Shown piece by piece: positions 54,897 through 64,000 of a stretch of 64,000 bases of DNA. Both the position numbers and the translations under genes were made by a program. Under the pieces are notes generated by a model. That model ran no database searches. It was not told the origin of the DNA and saw nothing but the letters and a program-made list of their open reading frames with translations. How positions within the stretch are numbered: position 1 is the first letter of the stretch; the number at the start of each line of letters is the position of its first letter. Origin of the DNA: Bacteroidota bacterium (lineage in GTDB: Bacteria; Bacteroidota; Bacteroidia; Chitinophagales; Chitinophagaceae). The stretch is taken from positions 27,276 through 91,275 of the forward strand of contig CANHHX010000001.1 of assembly GCA_947461125.1 (NCBI GenBank), written 5' to 3'.

Positions 54897-56366
54897 TTAC
54901 TGATTAATAAACCTTGTCCAACCTTTCCACCAAAACGCGTTTACACCCGCAGCATCACAAGCACCTCTAAAAGTTACCACGTCAAAACCAGAAGTTAAAG
55001 CAGGATCCGTAAATCTAGCACCAGTTAAAATAGGTTGGTTACCATTAGATCCACCAAAAGGTAAAAAGTCAGGAGCAGAATAACTAAATGGAGCAATCAT
55101 TCTAGCATCTGTTACGTTTGTTAATACAGTGTTTGAGAAAGCAGCATTTGAAAATCTTGCTCTCACAGAATCTGCATTCCATAAGCTAGCATTAGCAGAT
55201 GAAGCGATAAAATTATAAGAAGAAAGATCCGTGCCTGTTGCAGGACCACAACCAGCAATGGTATTGTTTTTGAAACGGATGGTGCTATCCATAATGTTTA
55301 ATTCAACAGCACGGCCATTTCTTGCGTCAACTAAAATACCTTGCGGCCAGCCTAAAATTACAGAGTTATAAATTGAAACACCTGTATTTCTTCTGATATG
55401 CGCAGCAGATAAGTATAAACTGTTACCATTGTTGGCAAGTGTAGCTCTTGGGCCAATTAAAGTAAGGTTTGAAAATACCGCTCTTGTTTGTGGGCTATTA
55501 ATTGATCCACCTGCATCGTTATCAGATTCAAAAGCTTCTGAACGAGAGATATCGGCAATGGTAGAATCTCTTAATACAATACCAAACTGTACTTTACCAC
55601 TATAACCATTATCCGTATCAAAATCATCATCCTGTGTTTTGTAAGCAATCAGGTGCTTACAGTTTACAGTACCACCAAACCACTCAAATGCATCATCTTT
55701 TGCATAAGTAACTTGTACATAGTCAATAACAGTTCCGCTACCTACAGCAGCCATCGTTAAGCTATTAATTTCTTTATCTGGTTGGTATGCATAACCTGCA
55801 TACTCAATTCTTACATAACGTAAAATACCGGAGTTATCGGCATTGTTAGGGGTAGCACCGCCACCAGCTAAACCATCACCAAATGAGTTGTTGATACCAC
55901 CTTCTACTTCTAGAACACCGGCACCACCACCAGTTCCTGTAAAGGCAGTGTTAACCGCTGCTTTACCGCAAATTACAATACCACCCCAGTCACCAGAACG
56001 AGGAACAGGAGAGTTAGAAGTAAATACAATTGGTTTTTCTTGTGTACCATCAGCGATGATTTTTGAACCGCGGGTAATAACAAGTGTAGCAACAGAAGCA
56101 CCTGTGTAGTCGCCTTTAACAGTAACACCTGGTTGAACGGTCATGGTTGCGTTGTTAACCATGTACACGATACCACTTAATATGTAGTTGTTACCTTCTC
56201 TTAAAACGGTATCCTTATCGATACGTCCTTTCAATACAATTGTTTGAACACCTGGTGTAGTAGGCGGGGCAATTACTGTTGAACCTCCACCGTCCATTTC
56301 AATTTTTCTGCAACTTGTAGCGATTAATGCAACGAAAGCTGCTGCTAACAAAACCGATTTTTTCAT
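54897..56366 (-). CDS. Predicted beta-helix lipoprotein paired with TonB-dependent receptor
   Basis: This 489-residue lipoprotein has the signal MKKSVLLAAAFVALIATSC with Cys19, followed by an acidic stretch as in surface-exposed Bacteroidota lipoproteins. The body has repeated short strands (TMTVQPGVTVKGDYTG, GIVICGKAAVNTAF) suggesting a right-handed beta-helix. It lies 31 bases after the receptor gene and shares its promoter. A role as a surface substrate-binding or scavenging partner is inferred; no enzymatic motif was seen. Confidence 0.72.
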   Translation of the reverse strand: MKKSVLLAAAFVALIATSCRKIEMDGGGSTVIAPPTTPGVQTIVLKGRIDKDTVLREGNNYILSGIVYMVNNATMTVQPGVTVKGDYTGASVATLVITRGSKIIADGTQEKPIVFTSNSPVPRSGDWGGIVICGKAAVNTAFTGTGGGAGVLEVEGGINNSFGDGLAGGGATPNNADNSGILRYVRIEYAGYAYQPDKEINSLTMAAVGSGTVIDYVQVTYAKDDAFEWFGGTVNCKHLIAYKTQDDDFDTDNGYSGKVQFGIVLRDSTIADISRSEAFESDNDAGGSINSPQTRAVFSNLTLIGPRATLANNGNSLYLSAAHIRRNTGVSIYNSVILGWPQGILVDARNGRAVELNIMDSTIRFKNNTIAGCGPATGTDLSSYNFIASSANASLWNADSVRARFSNAAFSNTVLTNVTDARMIAPFSYSAPDFLPFGGSNGNQPILTGARFTDPALTSGFDVVTFRGACDAAGVNAFWWKGWTRFINQ

Positions 56367-56397
56367 TTTATTGTTTTTTAAAAATTTTTATAAAGTA

Positions 56398-59211
56398 TTA
56401 TAAAGAGTATGCGAATGTTACGCCAATATTAGTACCCGTTTGACGGCTTAAACGAAATGGATCCGTTGCTTTATTAAGCTTGGTATTACCATCTGGGTTT
56501 TGGTAGAAATAAAGTGTTTGGTTTAAAATATCCTGAATGTTTAATCTTAATTCCGCTTTATTTTTAGCGAACTTCTTGCTCAACTGAAAATCAAATACAG
56601 GACGTGAAGATTCATAAATATCAGGCTGGTCAAGGCTACCCACGAAAGTTACACGTCTACCAATTTGGTTGTATAATAAGGTAGCTGTGATTCCTTTAGA
56701 AGGTAAATCATAAAGTGCGCTGAAATTAATAAGGTATGGCGACTGGCCTTGTAGTGGTCTATCAAGTGCTAAATTTTGATCTCTAACGCGGCTATTGATG
56801 TAAGTACCGTTTGCTTGAATGGTAAAGTTTTTAAGCGCTTCAGAAAAATCTAATTTTTTTCTGATTTCAAATTCTACACCATATGCTCTTGCACTTTCTG
56901 GGTTCGCAAAGTTAAACGTACTCGCTCCACCAGATCCAAAGTTGTAGATCATTTCGATAGGCTTGTCAAAATGCTTGAAAAAGGCACCTACCGTAATAAC
57001 TTCACCTGAAGCTGGATATATTTCGTAACGTAAATCTAAATTGGAAATTTTTGTACGCTCAATGGTTGGTAAACCTTGAACAGATGCATTTAAATCAAAA
57101 TCATAATACTGGAAAGTAGCAAGCTCTCTAAACTCTGGTCTTACCACTGTTTGAGAAGCGGATAAACGAAGGTTTGTTACATTATTGAGCTTATACGTTG
57201 CGTTTAAACCAGGTAAGAAGTCGGTAACTCTAGAATAATTATGACGTGGATCATTTTTGTATACACTACCCACCAATTGGTCATAATCTTCTACCCTTAC
57301 ACCCCAAACCAATCTAAACTTACTTCCAAATTGATTATCAAACTGTGCATAACCAGCATTTAAAATAGTGTTGGCTAAATAGCGGTATAAATTACCTCTA
57401 ATCGCATCAAAAGCAAATTGAGTACTATACACTTCACCTCTACCAAAATTGCTAGGTGCAAAAATAGACTCAGGGCCTAATACTCTTAACGCAGCATTAT
57501 CTCTTGGTAAATAAATTGAAAAAGGTTTCGCATCAAATAAACGGTCTTTTACTTGGAAAGAATAACCACCTTTAAGTGTTTGCTTGCTGCCAAAAGCATT
57601 AAATGTATATGCTACATCTGCACCAGCATTGTAAACATAATCACTTAAATTTTGATAAAATCGGTTACCACTTTTTTGAGACAAGGTGTTTGAAATTACG
57701 GCAACATAAGGGCTTGATACAGCACTATTATTTTTTAAATAGTATAATCTGCGCTGATCAGGTGTATAACCGTCTAGTAGCGTAAATGAACCGTACCACT
57801 TTAATTTTAAAACGTTAGGCTTGATATTGTGCTCACCATTTATTTGAGAGTTCCAAAATGTATTTTGTTTGAACCCATACTCATAACCACGTGCACTGTC
57901 GAGAGAAACGTTACCATTACCTTCTACACCCGTTCTTAAGGTTGTAAAATCTGAAGAAGTAATGTTAAATAAAGTTTTAACAGAAATCTTGTTGTTGTTA
58001 TCGAATTGGTAAGATACATTGGCTAGGCCGCCCCATAACAAATCGGTGCTATATCTGTCATCTTTAAAATCAAAATCTGGCGTAAATGAACCATTACCAA
58101 TAAAGTTGAACCCACTGTTGGTACCCTTTGTTAAACGTACCGATCTATTGTAGTTAAGTGCAAAAATGGCACCTAATTTTCTATTGTTTTTAAATTCTTT
58201 TACAAAACCACCACTTGTTTGGAACTGACCATTAATTAAGTTAGACTTGTTAACTACTAAGGGTGCCCAATTGTTTTGCATGGTTGAACCGATATAGGTT
58301 TTATCGGCAGGTGCTAATGCATCAAACTTTGATTTTGTGGTATAAGTTGCAGGTAAAGAACGTGTACCATCATCAATACCTAAAAAATCTGTTTTACCGC
58401 CTTTATTTTCGTAAAAAGTTCCATTAACAGCTTGGGTGTTAAAGCCAGAACCTACTTGAATAGTAAAAAAGTTTTTTGTAGGAATATCTCTTGTATTTAC
58501 CTGAATTAAACCACCAGCCCACTCGCCCGGAAGTTCTGGAACAAAGGCCTTGTTGATAACAATGTTATCAATCATATTAGCAGGAATCAAATCAAAAGAA
58601 AAGGCTTTTCTATCAGGCTCTGTACTACCTAGTTGTATACCATTTAAGGTAGCGAGGTTGTAACGCTCTGCAAGTCCTCTAATAACTAGGAATTTACCCT
58701 CTTGGATACTTGCACCAGGTGTACGCTTAATAACTTCACCTGTATTTCTATCTGGAGAACGCTTAATGGCTTCGGCAGAAATTACAGAAGCCACCGTATT
58801 GGTATTTTTTTGGAAAGTAATAAGTGCGTTTACTGTTTCACCTTTTGCAGTAGATGTTCTAGCAGTAGATTTTACCGAAACATCAGTTAAAACTTTACCG
58901 CCTTCATTTAAAATAATATTCACTGTTTCTTCATCCCCTGCTTTTTCTACAACAACTTCGTTGATCGTTTTTTCTTGGTAACCAACATAACTTAAAGTAA
59001 GTGTGTACTTTTTTTGTGCATCAACTACAAAGCTAAATCGACCCTCAACATCTGTTCTTGTCATGGCAGTTGCTGCACCTGAAAGTTTAACGGTTACACT
59101 TGCTAAAGCCTCATTTTTACTGTTGGTTACTTGACCAACAATTTTAGATTTTTGAGCAGATATTGTTGCGCTAAAAACAAGTAAAAAAAGGATAGATAAT
59201 AGTTGCTTCAC
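56398..59211 (-). CDS. TonB-dependent outer-membrane receptor with carboxypeptidase-like domain
   Basis: This 937-residue protein has a signal peptide ending near ATISAQ, a carboxypeptidase-like regulatory domain (VGQVTNSKNEALASVTV), a plug domain (GEVIKRTPGASIQEGKFLVI), and a 22-strand-type barrel ending RQTGTNIGVTFAYSL with a terminal aromatic. The start is GTG at 59209-59211. A Pho-box-like array lies immediately upstream, so the substrate is probably a phosphorus-containing compound or a phosphate-starvation nutrient. Confidence 0.9.
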   Translation of the reverse strand: MKQLLSILFLLVFSATISAQKSKIVGQVTNSKNEALASVTVKLSGAATAMTRTDVEGRFSFVVDAQKKYTLTLSYVGYQEKTINEVVVEKAGDEETVNIILNEGGKVLTDVSVKSTARTSTAKGETVNALITFQKNTNTVASVISAEAIKRSPDRNTGEVIKRTPGASIQEGKFLVIRGLAERYNLATLNGIQLGSTEPDRKAFSFDLIPANMIDNIVINKAFVPELPGEWAGGLIQVNTRDIPTKNFFTIQVGSGFNTQAVNGTFYENKGGKTDFLGIDDGTRSLPATYTTKSKFDALAPADKTYIGSTMQNNWAPLVVNKSNLINGQFQTSGGFVKEFKNNRKLGAIFALNYNRSVRLTKGTNSGFNFIGNGSFTPDFDFKDDRYSTDLLWGGLANVSYQFDNNNKISVKTLFNITSSDFTTLRTGVEGNGNVSLDSARGYEYGFKQNTFWNSQINGEHNIKPNVLKLKWYGSFTLLDGYTPDQRRLYYLKNNSAVSSPYVAVISNTLSQKSGNRFYQNLSDYVYNAGADVAYTFNAFGSKQTLKGGYSFQVKDRLFDAKPFSIYLPRDNAALRVLGPESIFAPSNFGRGEVYSTQFAFDAIRGNLYRYLANTILNAGYAQFDNQFGSKFRLVWGVRVEDYDQLVGSVYKNDPRHNYSRVTDFLPGLNATYKLNNVTNLRLSASQTVVRPEFRELATFQYYDFDLNASVQGLPTIERTKISNLDLRYEIYPASGEVITVGAFFKHFDKPIEMIYNFGSGGASTFNFANPESARAYGVEFEIRKKLDFSEALKNFTIQANGTYINSRVRDQNLALDRPLQGQSPYLINFSALYDLPSKGITATLLYNQIGRRVTFVGSLDQPDIYESSRPVFDFQLSKKFAKNKAELRLNIQDILNQTLYFYQNPDGNTKLNKATDPFRLSRQTGTNIGVTFAYSL

Positions 59212-59231
59212 TGGATAATTCTTTTATGAAG

Positions 59232-59310
59232 CAAAACTACTTTTGGCGTGTTACGGCATTGTTACGCCAATGTTAACAGAGTGTTACCTCTATGTTACCG
59301 GAATGTTACC
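59232..59310 (-). promoter_or_regulatory. Pho-box-like array and -7 element upstream of TonB receptor operon
   Basis: Six TGTTAC-type repeats start at 59249, 59260, 59271, 59282, 59293 and 59304 on the plus strand, an exact 11-base period. The third is TGTTAAC. On the coding (minus) strand they read GTAACA, close to the TTAACA repeats bound by PhoP. Nine bases downstream is TAGTTTTG (59232-59239), a perfect TAnnTTTG, with no -33 box. This is the layout of an activator-dependent Pho promoter. The two distal repeats lie in the last codons of ppx. Confidence 0.85.
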
Positions 59311-60183
59311 AACCTGATCATACAAGTGGTGGATGAGGCCATCCACCAGGCCTATTTTAGGCACATAAATAGCGTCAATATTGGCCCATTTCATTACCTG
59401 TATATATATAAGTAAGGCAGGCACAATCACATCGGCGCGGTCTTCTTTGAGGCCATACAAATGCATACGGTCCTCTAAATCAACACTAGAAAGCTCTTTA
59501 TAATAGTCTTTGAGCAGGTCCAAAGCAAGGGGCTTACCCTCTTTGGTTTTACTCATAGATAATATTTTTGTAATATTTCCACCACTTCCAATGGCAATAG
59601 AAGGAAGCGCACTTTTAATGTTCTTTTTAACGTAATCCTTGAGGGATTCCCAAGTCTCATCTTGTATTTGGTCTTTTAAGATTCGAATGGTACCAATATT
59701 AAAGGACTCCTTTGCTACAAGTGCCCCGTTTGCAAAAAAAGTAAGCTCGGTGCTACCGCCACCCACATCAATGTATAAATAAGAGTGATCGGTATCTAAA
59801 TTTTCGGCCACATGGTTCTCATAAATAAAAGATGCTTCTTCCTGACCAGATATCACTTTAATTTCTATCCCCGTTTCGAGCTTCACTTTTCTAATAATGT
59901 CTTTGCTATTTTTTGCATCACGCATAGCACTGGTTGCACAAGCATATACATGCTTTATTTGGTAGGCCTCTAATAAATGCTGATAGGCTTTTAAAGTTTG
60001 CATCAACATTTTAACTTTTGGCTTAGATATTTCGCCCGTTTCAAAAACATCAAAGCCAAGCCTTAGTGGCACGCGCACTAAATTAACTTTATTAAATACA
60101 GGATCCTGTTTTGGTTGTTTGGTCACTTCACTAATTAATAGTCGGGCGGCATTACTTCCAATATCAATGGCGGCTAACTTCAC
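59290..60183 (-). CDS. Exopolyphosphatase / guanosine pentaphosphatase (Ppx/GppA)
   Basis: This 297-residue protein of the ASKHA fold has AAIDIGSNAARLLI, a catalytic-region segment GQEEASFIYENH, LYIDVGGGSTELTFF and AIGSGGNITKI. It is the short two-domain form. It hydrolyses polyphosphate or pppGpp. The start is GTG at 60181-60183, overlapping the ppk1 stop by one base (TAGTG), so the two are one operon. Confidence 0.92.
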   Translation of the reverse strand: MKLAAIDIGSNAARLLISEVTKQPKQDPVFNKVNLVRVPLRLGFDVFETGEISKPKVKMLMQTLKAYQHLLEAYQIKHVYACATSAMRDAKNSKDIIRKVKLETGIEIKVISGQEEASFIYENHVAENLDTDHSYLYIDVGGGSTELTFFANGALVAKESFNIGTIRILKDQIQDETWESLKDYVKKNIKSALPSIAIGSGGNITKILSMSKTKEGKPLALDLLKDYYKELSSVDLEDRMHLYGLKEDRADVIVPALLIYIQVMKWANIDAIYVPKIGLVDGLIHHLYDQVGNIPVT

Positions 60184-62258
60184 TATTTACGGTTCGTTTT
60201 CTGTTGGAGGTATAAATAAGTCTCAATCTGAGAGCGTATTTTTTTTCTAGACCCCAAAGGTACATAGTTATTTAATAAAGCACTGTCCAGCACCCTCGCC
60301 TTTACATTGTCCTGCAACTGAATGTGGATAATATCTTGTAATTCCTGTTTGATGGCAGGATCAAGTATGGGAACCGCCGCTTCAACCCGGTGGTCAATAT
60401 TACGCACCATCCAATCAGCACTAGAAATAAATACTTTTTCTTTACCACCATTACTAAATATCATTACACGTGCATGCTCTAAATACTCATCAACAATACT
60501 GATGGCACGGGGCTTTGCATTAAATTTTTTATGGTCGACAGAGGCGCAAAAAATACCACGCACAATCATATTGATAGTAACCCCTGCAACTGCTGCATCG
60601 TTTAGTTTTTTAATTAAATCCACGTCACTGAGTGAATTTAATTTAATGGTAATCGCAGCAGGTTTTCCCGCTTTTGCATTTTTAATTTCGTGGTTGATTA
60701 AACTTACAATGGTTGGTCGCATAGAAATAGGTGACACCACAAGTGTTTTACAGCTTAAAAGTGGACCGTACCCTTTTTCGGGATGCTCTAAAAATTGAAA
60801 TATTTTATTAATATCGGCCATGATATTGCGGTTACTGGTAAGTAAGCAATGATCACCATATACGCGAGCTGTTTTTTCATGCAAATTACCGGTACTTACA
60901 AAGCCGTACTGTACCGTTTTGTTTTTTTCACGCTTTTTAATGACACAAACTTTGGCGTGCACTTTCATATTTTGTATGCCATATAAAACGGTAATACCCT
61001 CCTCTTCCAATACGTCTTTCCATTCTAAATTGGCCTCCTCATCAAATCTAGCTTTTACTTCAAGCATCACCGTTACGGCCTTACCATTTCGTGCCGCATT
61101 GATAAGCGCATTAATGACTTTTGAAGCAGGCGCTAAACGGTACGCAGTAATTTTAATAGAGAGCACATCTGGATCCATCGCAGTTTCCCTCAGTAAATCA
61201 ATCACCGAATTAAAACTATGGTAAGGGAAATGTAACATCACATCTTTTTGTAACACCACATCCGTTACGCGTATACTTTTAACCAAATCAGGGTGGGTTA
61301 ATGAAGCTTTACGGATACTTTTTTCCATAACTAGGTCTGGAAAATCCATAAAGTGTCTAAAGTTATGAATACGCCCTCCGGGTATTATATTACTTTTTTG
61401 AGTGAGCTGTAACCGTCTAATCAAATAATCGAGTAAACCGGCGTCCATTTCTCTGTCATATACAAAACGAACGGGCTTTCCCTTACGCCTGTTCTTTAAC
61501 CCTTTTTCTATTTTTTCTATGAGGCTACTCGCAAGGTCATTATCAATATCTATTTCTGCATCTTTGGTGATTTTAAAAATAGCAGACTCGAAATAATCAG
61601 AGTCGAAATAAGAAAAAATCACAGGCAAACTAAATCGAATGATATCTTCTAGTAAAATAATTTGATGCCCACCCGTTTTTGTAGGAAGTTCCACAAACCT
61701 ACCAATTGCAGAAACAGGCACTTCAATTAAAGCATACTTACTTTTGTAAGCGCTATTTTTTTTACGCATCACAATGCCTAAATAGATACTCTTATCCCTC
61801 AAATAAGGCATTTGATCAATAGACTCAACCATTAGGGGTATTACATTACCACGTACCTGCTCATCAAAAAACTTAGTTACAAAAACCTGCTGCTCTTTGG
61901 TTAAATGCTTTTCATCTACCAGCGTTATATTTTCTTTCTTTAAGTCTCTGACTATATTTTTCCAAATACGGTTAAACTCATTTTGTTGTTCGAGTACAAT
62001 GGTTTGTATTTCATCTAAAATACTTTGCGAGTGCTGCTCTAAATGCATGTCAAGCTTCTTGCCCTTTCCTTTAAATTCAATCATGCGCTTTAAAGTAGCA
62101 ACACGCACCCTAAAAAACTCATCGAGGTTATTAGAAAATATGCCTAAAAAACGGATACGCTCTTTTAAAGGCACCGATGGGTCGTTGGCTTCTTGCAACA
62201 CCCTTCCATTAAAACTTAACCAACTTAAATCGCGAGGTATGTAGGAATACTTAGGCAT
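60183..62258 (-). CDS. ppk1: Polyphosphate kinase
   Basis: This 691-residue protein has the N-terminal domain (PRDLSWLSFNGRVLQEA), the phospho-accepting His434 in MKVHAKVCVI, the second catalytic His595 in DEYLEHARVMIF, and SSADWMVRN. It makes polyphosphate from ATP reversibly. It is co-transcribed with ppx and is divergent from the LpxH-like gene. Confidence 0.97.
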   Translation of the reverse strand: MPKYSYIPRDLSWLSFNGRVLQEANDPSVPLKERIRFLGIFSNNLDEFFRVRVATLKRMIEFKGKGKKLDMHLEQHSQSILDEIQTIVLEQQNEFNRIWKNIVRDLKKENITLVDEKHLTKEQQVFVTKFFDEQVRGNVIPLMVESIDQMPYLRDKSIYLGIVMRKKNSAYKSKYALIEVPVSAIGRFVELPTKTGGHQIILLEDIIRFSLPVIFSYFDSDYFESAIFKITKDAEIDIDNDLASSLIEKIEKGLKNRRKGKPVRFVYDREMDAGLLDYLIRRLQLTQKSNIIPGGRIHNFRHFMDFPDLVMEKSIRKASLTHPDLVKSIRVTDVVLQKDVMLHFPYHSFNSVIDLLRETAMDPDVLSIKITAYRLAPASKVINALINAARNGKAVTVMLEVKARFDEEANLEWKDVLEEEGITVLYGIQNMKVHAKVCVIKKREKNKTVQYGFVSTGNLHEKTARVYGDHCLLTSNRNIMADINKIFQFLEHPEKGYGPLLSCKTLVVSPISMRPTIVSLINHEIKNAKAGKPAAITIKLNSLSDVDLIKKLNDAAVAGVTINMIVRGIFCASVDHKKFNAKPRAISIVDEYLEHARVMIFSNGGKEKVFISSADWMVRNIDHRVEAAVPILDPAIKQELQDIIHIQLQDNVKARVLDSALLNNYVPLGSRKKIRSQIETYLYLQQKTNRK

Positions 62259-62356
62259 AAATCATTACAATTAGTGGTATGCGATATTACTAAACTAAAC
62301 ATGCAAAGCATTGTGACCGAGTTTAAAGTTACAATTTGTTAACATAGCGGTAAAGA

Positions 62357-62383
62357 TTTGTTCATATTAGAGTTATTACTTTG
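62357..62383 (+). promoter_or_regulatory. Weak promoter candidate for the LpxH-like gene
   Basis: TTTG (62357-62360) is followed by TTACTTTG (62376-62383), 7 of 8 to the -7 consensus, but the 15-base gap is shorter than usual. The leader would be about 8 bases. Confidence 0.25.
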
Positions 62384-62396
62384 ACAAACTTACACA

Positions 62397-63251
62397 ATGG
62401 AAAAAAGAGACATTGATGTTCTCGTTCTAAGTGATTTACACCTCGGCACATTTGGTTGCCATGCCCAAGAAATTGTAACCTATTTAAAAAGTGTAGCACC
62501 CAAAGTATTAGTCTTAAACGGCGATATCATTGATATCTGGCAGTTTAAGAAGCATTATTTTCCGGCTGCACACATGCAGGTAATCAAGCAAATTTTTAGT
62601 TTATTAAGCAAGGGAACTAAAGTTTACTACATAACAGGTAACCATGACGAAGCCCTTCGCCGCTACACAGACCTTGAAATGGGTGGCTTTACCTTAACCG
62701 ATAAAGTGGTACTTGAATTAGATGGTAAAAAAACTTGGATTTTTCATGGTGATATTTTTGATGCCACCACCAAAGGCAGCGCCAAAATAATTGCTAAACT
62801 TGGTGGCCATGGCTACGACCTTTTAATTATGCTTAATAGCGCTATTAACTGGGCCCTGAAATTAATGGGTAAAGAAAAAATGAGCTTCAGTAAAAAGGTA
62901 AAAAATAGCGTTAAAAAAGCGGTTTCTTGGATTGGTAATTTTGAGCAAACAGCCGCAGAACTGGCTATACAGCAGGGTTACGACTATGTAATATGTGGTC
63001 ATATCCATCAGCCCCAAAAAAGAATGGTAACCAATGAGCACGGATCAGTTATGTATTTAAACAGTGGTGACTGGATAGAAAATTTAACGGCACTAGAATA
63101 TGTAAATGGCGAATGGAATATTCACCAATACAACGAAAAAGAGCAAGCTGCAAAAGTGGTGCCTATTTTAAGTGCAGAAAATAAATTACCAGAACTAAAC
63201 GTACTTACCAAAGACGTTGCTTTGTTTTTTAACAGCTTAATAGCCCAGTAG
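62397..63251 (+). CDS. UDP-2,3-diacylglucosamine diphosphatase-like metallophosphoesterase
   Basis: This 284-residue calcineurin-like phosphoesterase has VLSDLHLGTF, LVLNGDIIDIWQ, YYITGNHDEALRR, IFHGDIFD and YVICGHIHQPQ, covering the five metal-binding motifs in order. The order and spacing match LpxH/LpxH2-type lipid A enzymes. The stop abuts the following glycosyltransferase start. Confidence 0.87.
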   Translation: MEKRDIDVLVLSDLHLGTFGCHAQEIVTYLKSVAPKVLVLNGDIIDIWQFKKHYFPAAHMQVIKQIFSLLSKGTKVYYITGNHDEALRRYTDLEMGGFTLTDKVVLELDGKKTWIFHGDIFDATTKGSAKIIAKLGGHGYDLLIMLNSAINWALKLMGKEKMSFSKKVKNSVKKAVSWIGNFEQTAAELAIQQGYDYVICGHIHQPQKRMVTNEHGSVMYLNSGDWIENLTALEYVNGEWNIHQYNEKEQAAKVVPILSAENKLPELNVLTKDVALFFNSLIAQ

Positions 63252-64000
63252 ATGAAAATATTTTACGCAGTACAAGCCACCGGCAATGGCCATATTAGCA
63301 GGGCGGTAGAACTACTACCCTATTTGCAACAATATGGACAAGTAGACGTTTTTTTAAGTGGCGAAAACAGTCATTTACCTACTAGCTTGCCGGTAAAATA
63401 CAAAAGCAGAGGTGTTTCGTTATTTTATGGAAATAGAGGCGGCCTCAACTATTTTAAAATGTGGCAAAAATTTTCAATCAAAAGAATTTGGAAAGAAGCC
63501 AAGGCATTACCGGTAGAGGATTACGATATTGTGATCAATGATTTTGAATGCATCACTTCACTAGCGTGTAAACTAAAAAATAAACCGAGTATACAGTTTG
63601 GACACCAAGCAAGTTTTAGAAGTCCCTTATCACCTAGGCCTAAAAAAAGAGAATTTATTGGTGAATGGATTTTACAAAATTATGGCACTGCAACTGCTTA
63701 TTTTGGACTTCATTTTAAAGCCTATGATACCGGCATTTTCAACCCCGTAATTAAAGCGGATATCATAGCTGCCAAACCAGTTAACAACGGACATGTAACG
63801 GTTTATTTATCGCATTACTCTAAAAAAGTAATTACCAACCAACTACATAAAGCACCGGGCATTAGGTTTGAAGTTTTTACCAAGGAAGTGAAAACAGAAA
63901 CTATCGAAAAAAATATTAGGTTCATGCCTATTTCAAACGAAGGCTTTACCAAAAGCATGATTGAAAGCGCCGGCGTAATTACGGGTGCAGGTTTTGAAAC
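63252..64000 (+). CDS. Glycosyltransferase family protein (MJ1255/VC2487-like), 3' end outside window
   Basis: An ATG directly after the stop of the LpxH-like gene opens about 249 codons to the window edge. The translation begins MKIFYAVQATGNGHISRA, the GNGHxxR start of the MJ1255/VC2487-type GT-B family, and has FGHQASFRSPLSPRPKK and ITGAGFE near the cut end. It is likely co-transcribed with the phosphoesterase. The substrate is unknown. Confidence 0.82.
   Translation, partial: MKIFYAVQATGNGHISRAVELLPYLQQYGQVDVFLSGENSHLPTSLPVKYKSRGVSLFYGNRGGLNYFKMWQKFSIKRIWKEAKALPVEDYDIVINDFECITSLACKLKNKPSIQFGHQASFRSPLSPRPKKREFIGEWILQNYGTATAYFGLHFKAYDTGIFNPVIKADIIAAKPVNNGHVTVYLSHYSKKVITNQLHKAPGIRFEVFTKEVKTETIEKNIRFMPISNEGFTKSMIESAGVITGAGFE

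Noticed and set aside
62320..62345. Second Pho-like site upstream of ppk1
   Set aside because: Only two GTTAC/GTTAAC segments occur and their spacing is 10, not 11; no clear -7 element follows.
1..64000. CRISPR arrays, tRNA or rRNA genes, complete insertion sequences
   Set aside because: No regularly spaced repeats, no cloverleaf-like or rRNA sequence and no transposase gene were seen on either strand.

Overview
The window is from a member of the Bacteroidota, probably Chitinophagaceae-like (the phylum is well supported, the family is a guess). The evidence is the type IX secretion and gliding genes porV, porU and gldJ next to murF, a TonB-dependent receptor with a carboxypeptidase-like N-terminal domain, and promoters of the TTTG-N19-TAnnTTTG type. 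No rRNA, tRNA, CRISPR array or intact insertion sequence was seen.

Positions 1-43262 are a very large surface-polysaccharide locus, all on the minus strand with mostly tiny gaps or overlaps. In transcription order it holds: an export module (wza-like, wzz-like, wbpM-like dehydratase); a small DUF4258/DUF2283 pair; a GDP-fucose module (gmd, fcl); a nucleotide-sugar dehydrogenase and wbpE; a pseudaminic-acid-type module (pseB, pseC, a NeuB-SAF-cytidylyltransferase fusion, an MBOAT/SGNH O-acyltransferase pair, a methylase, an amidotransferase/HisH/HisF trio, two GNAT acetyltransferases, pseI); a candidate transferase and the Wzx flippase; a methyltransferase; a second HisH/HisF/amidotransferase trio with wbpB and wbpD; then an acyltransferase, glycosyltransferases, two AsnB-like amidotransferases, a polytopic membrane protein (candidate Wzy), an FkbM methyltransferase, a two-domain oxidoreductase and the start of a UDP-GlcNAc 2-epimerase. 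Together these should build and export a heavily amidated, acetylated and methylated glycan containing fucose, a diacetamido-uronic acid and a nonulosonic acid.

Positions 43263-45296 are a junction: a 563-base region with G-tracts, a REP-like palindrome, an orphan HicB-like ORF and a 20-base direct repeat that copies the 3' end of a second nucleotide-sugar dehydrogenase. From about 44 kb rightwards the DNA is visibly less AT-rich and looks like core chromosome: ispF, porV, porU (the T9SS sortase), gldJ, murF and two small membrane-protein genes.

Positions 54830-64000 hold a beta-helix lipoprotein and a TonB-dependent receptor, preceded by six TGTTAC repeats at an exact 11-base period directly upstream of a -7 element. 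This is a Pho-box-like array next to the polyphosphate genes ppx and ppk1. The window ends with an LpxH-like metallophosphoesterase and a truncated glycosyltransferase on the plus strand.

The main ideas to test are phosphate control of the receptor operon, a functional link between the PorU/PorV sortase and the Wbp-type sugar pathway beside it, and the unusual nonulosonic-acid module with a fused synthase-cytidylyltransferase and no recognisable PseG.
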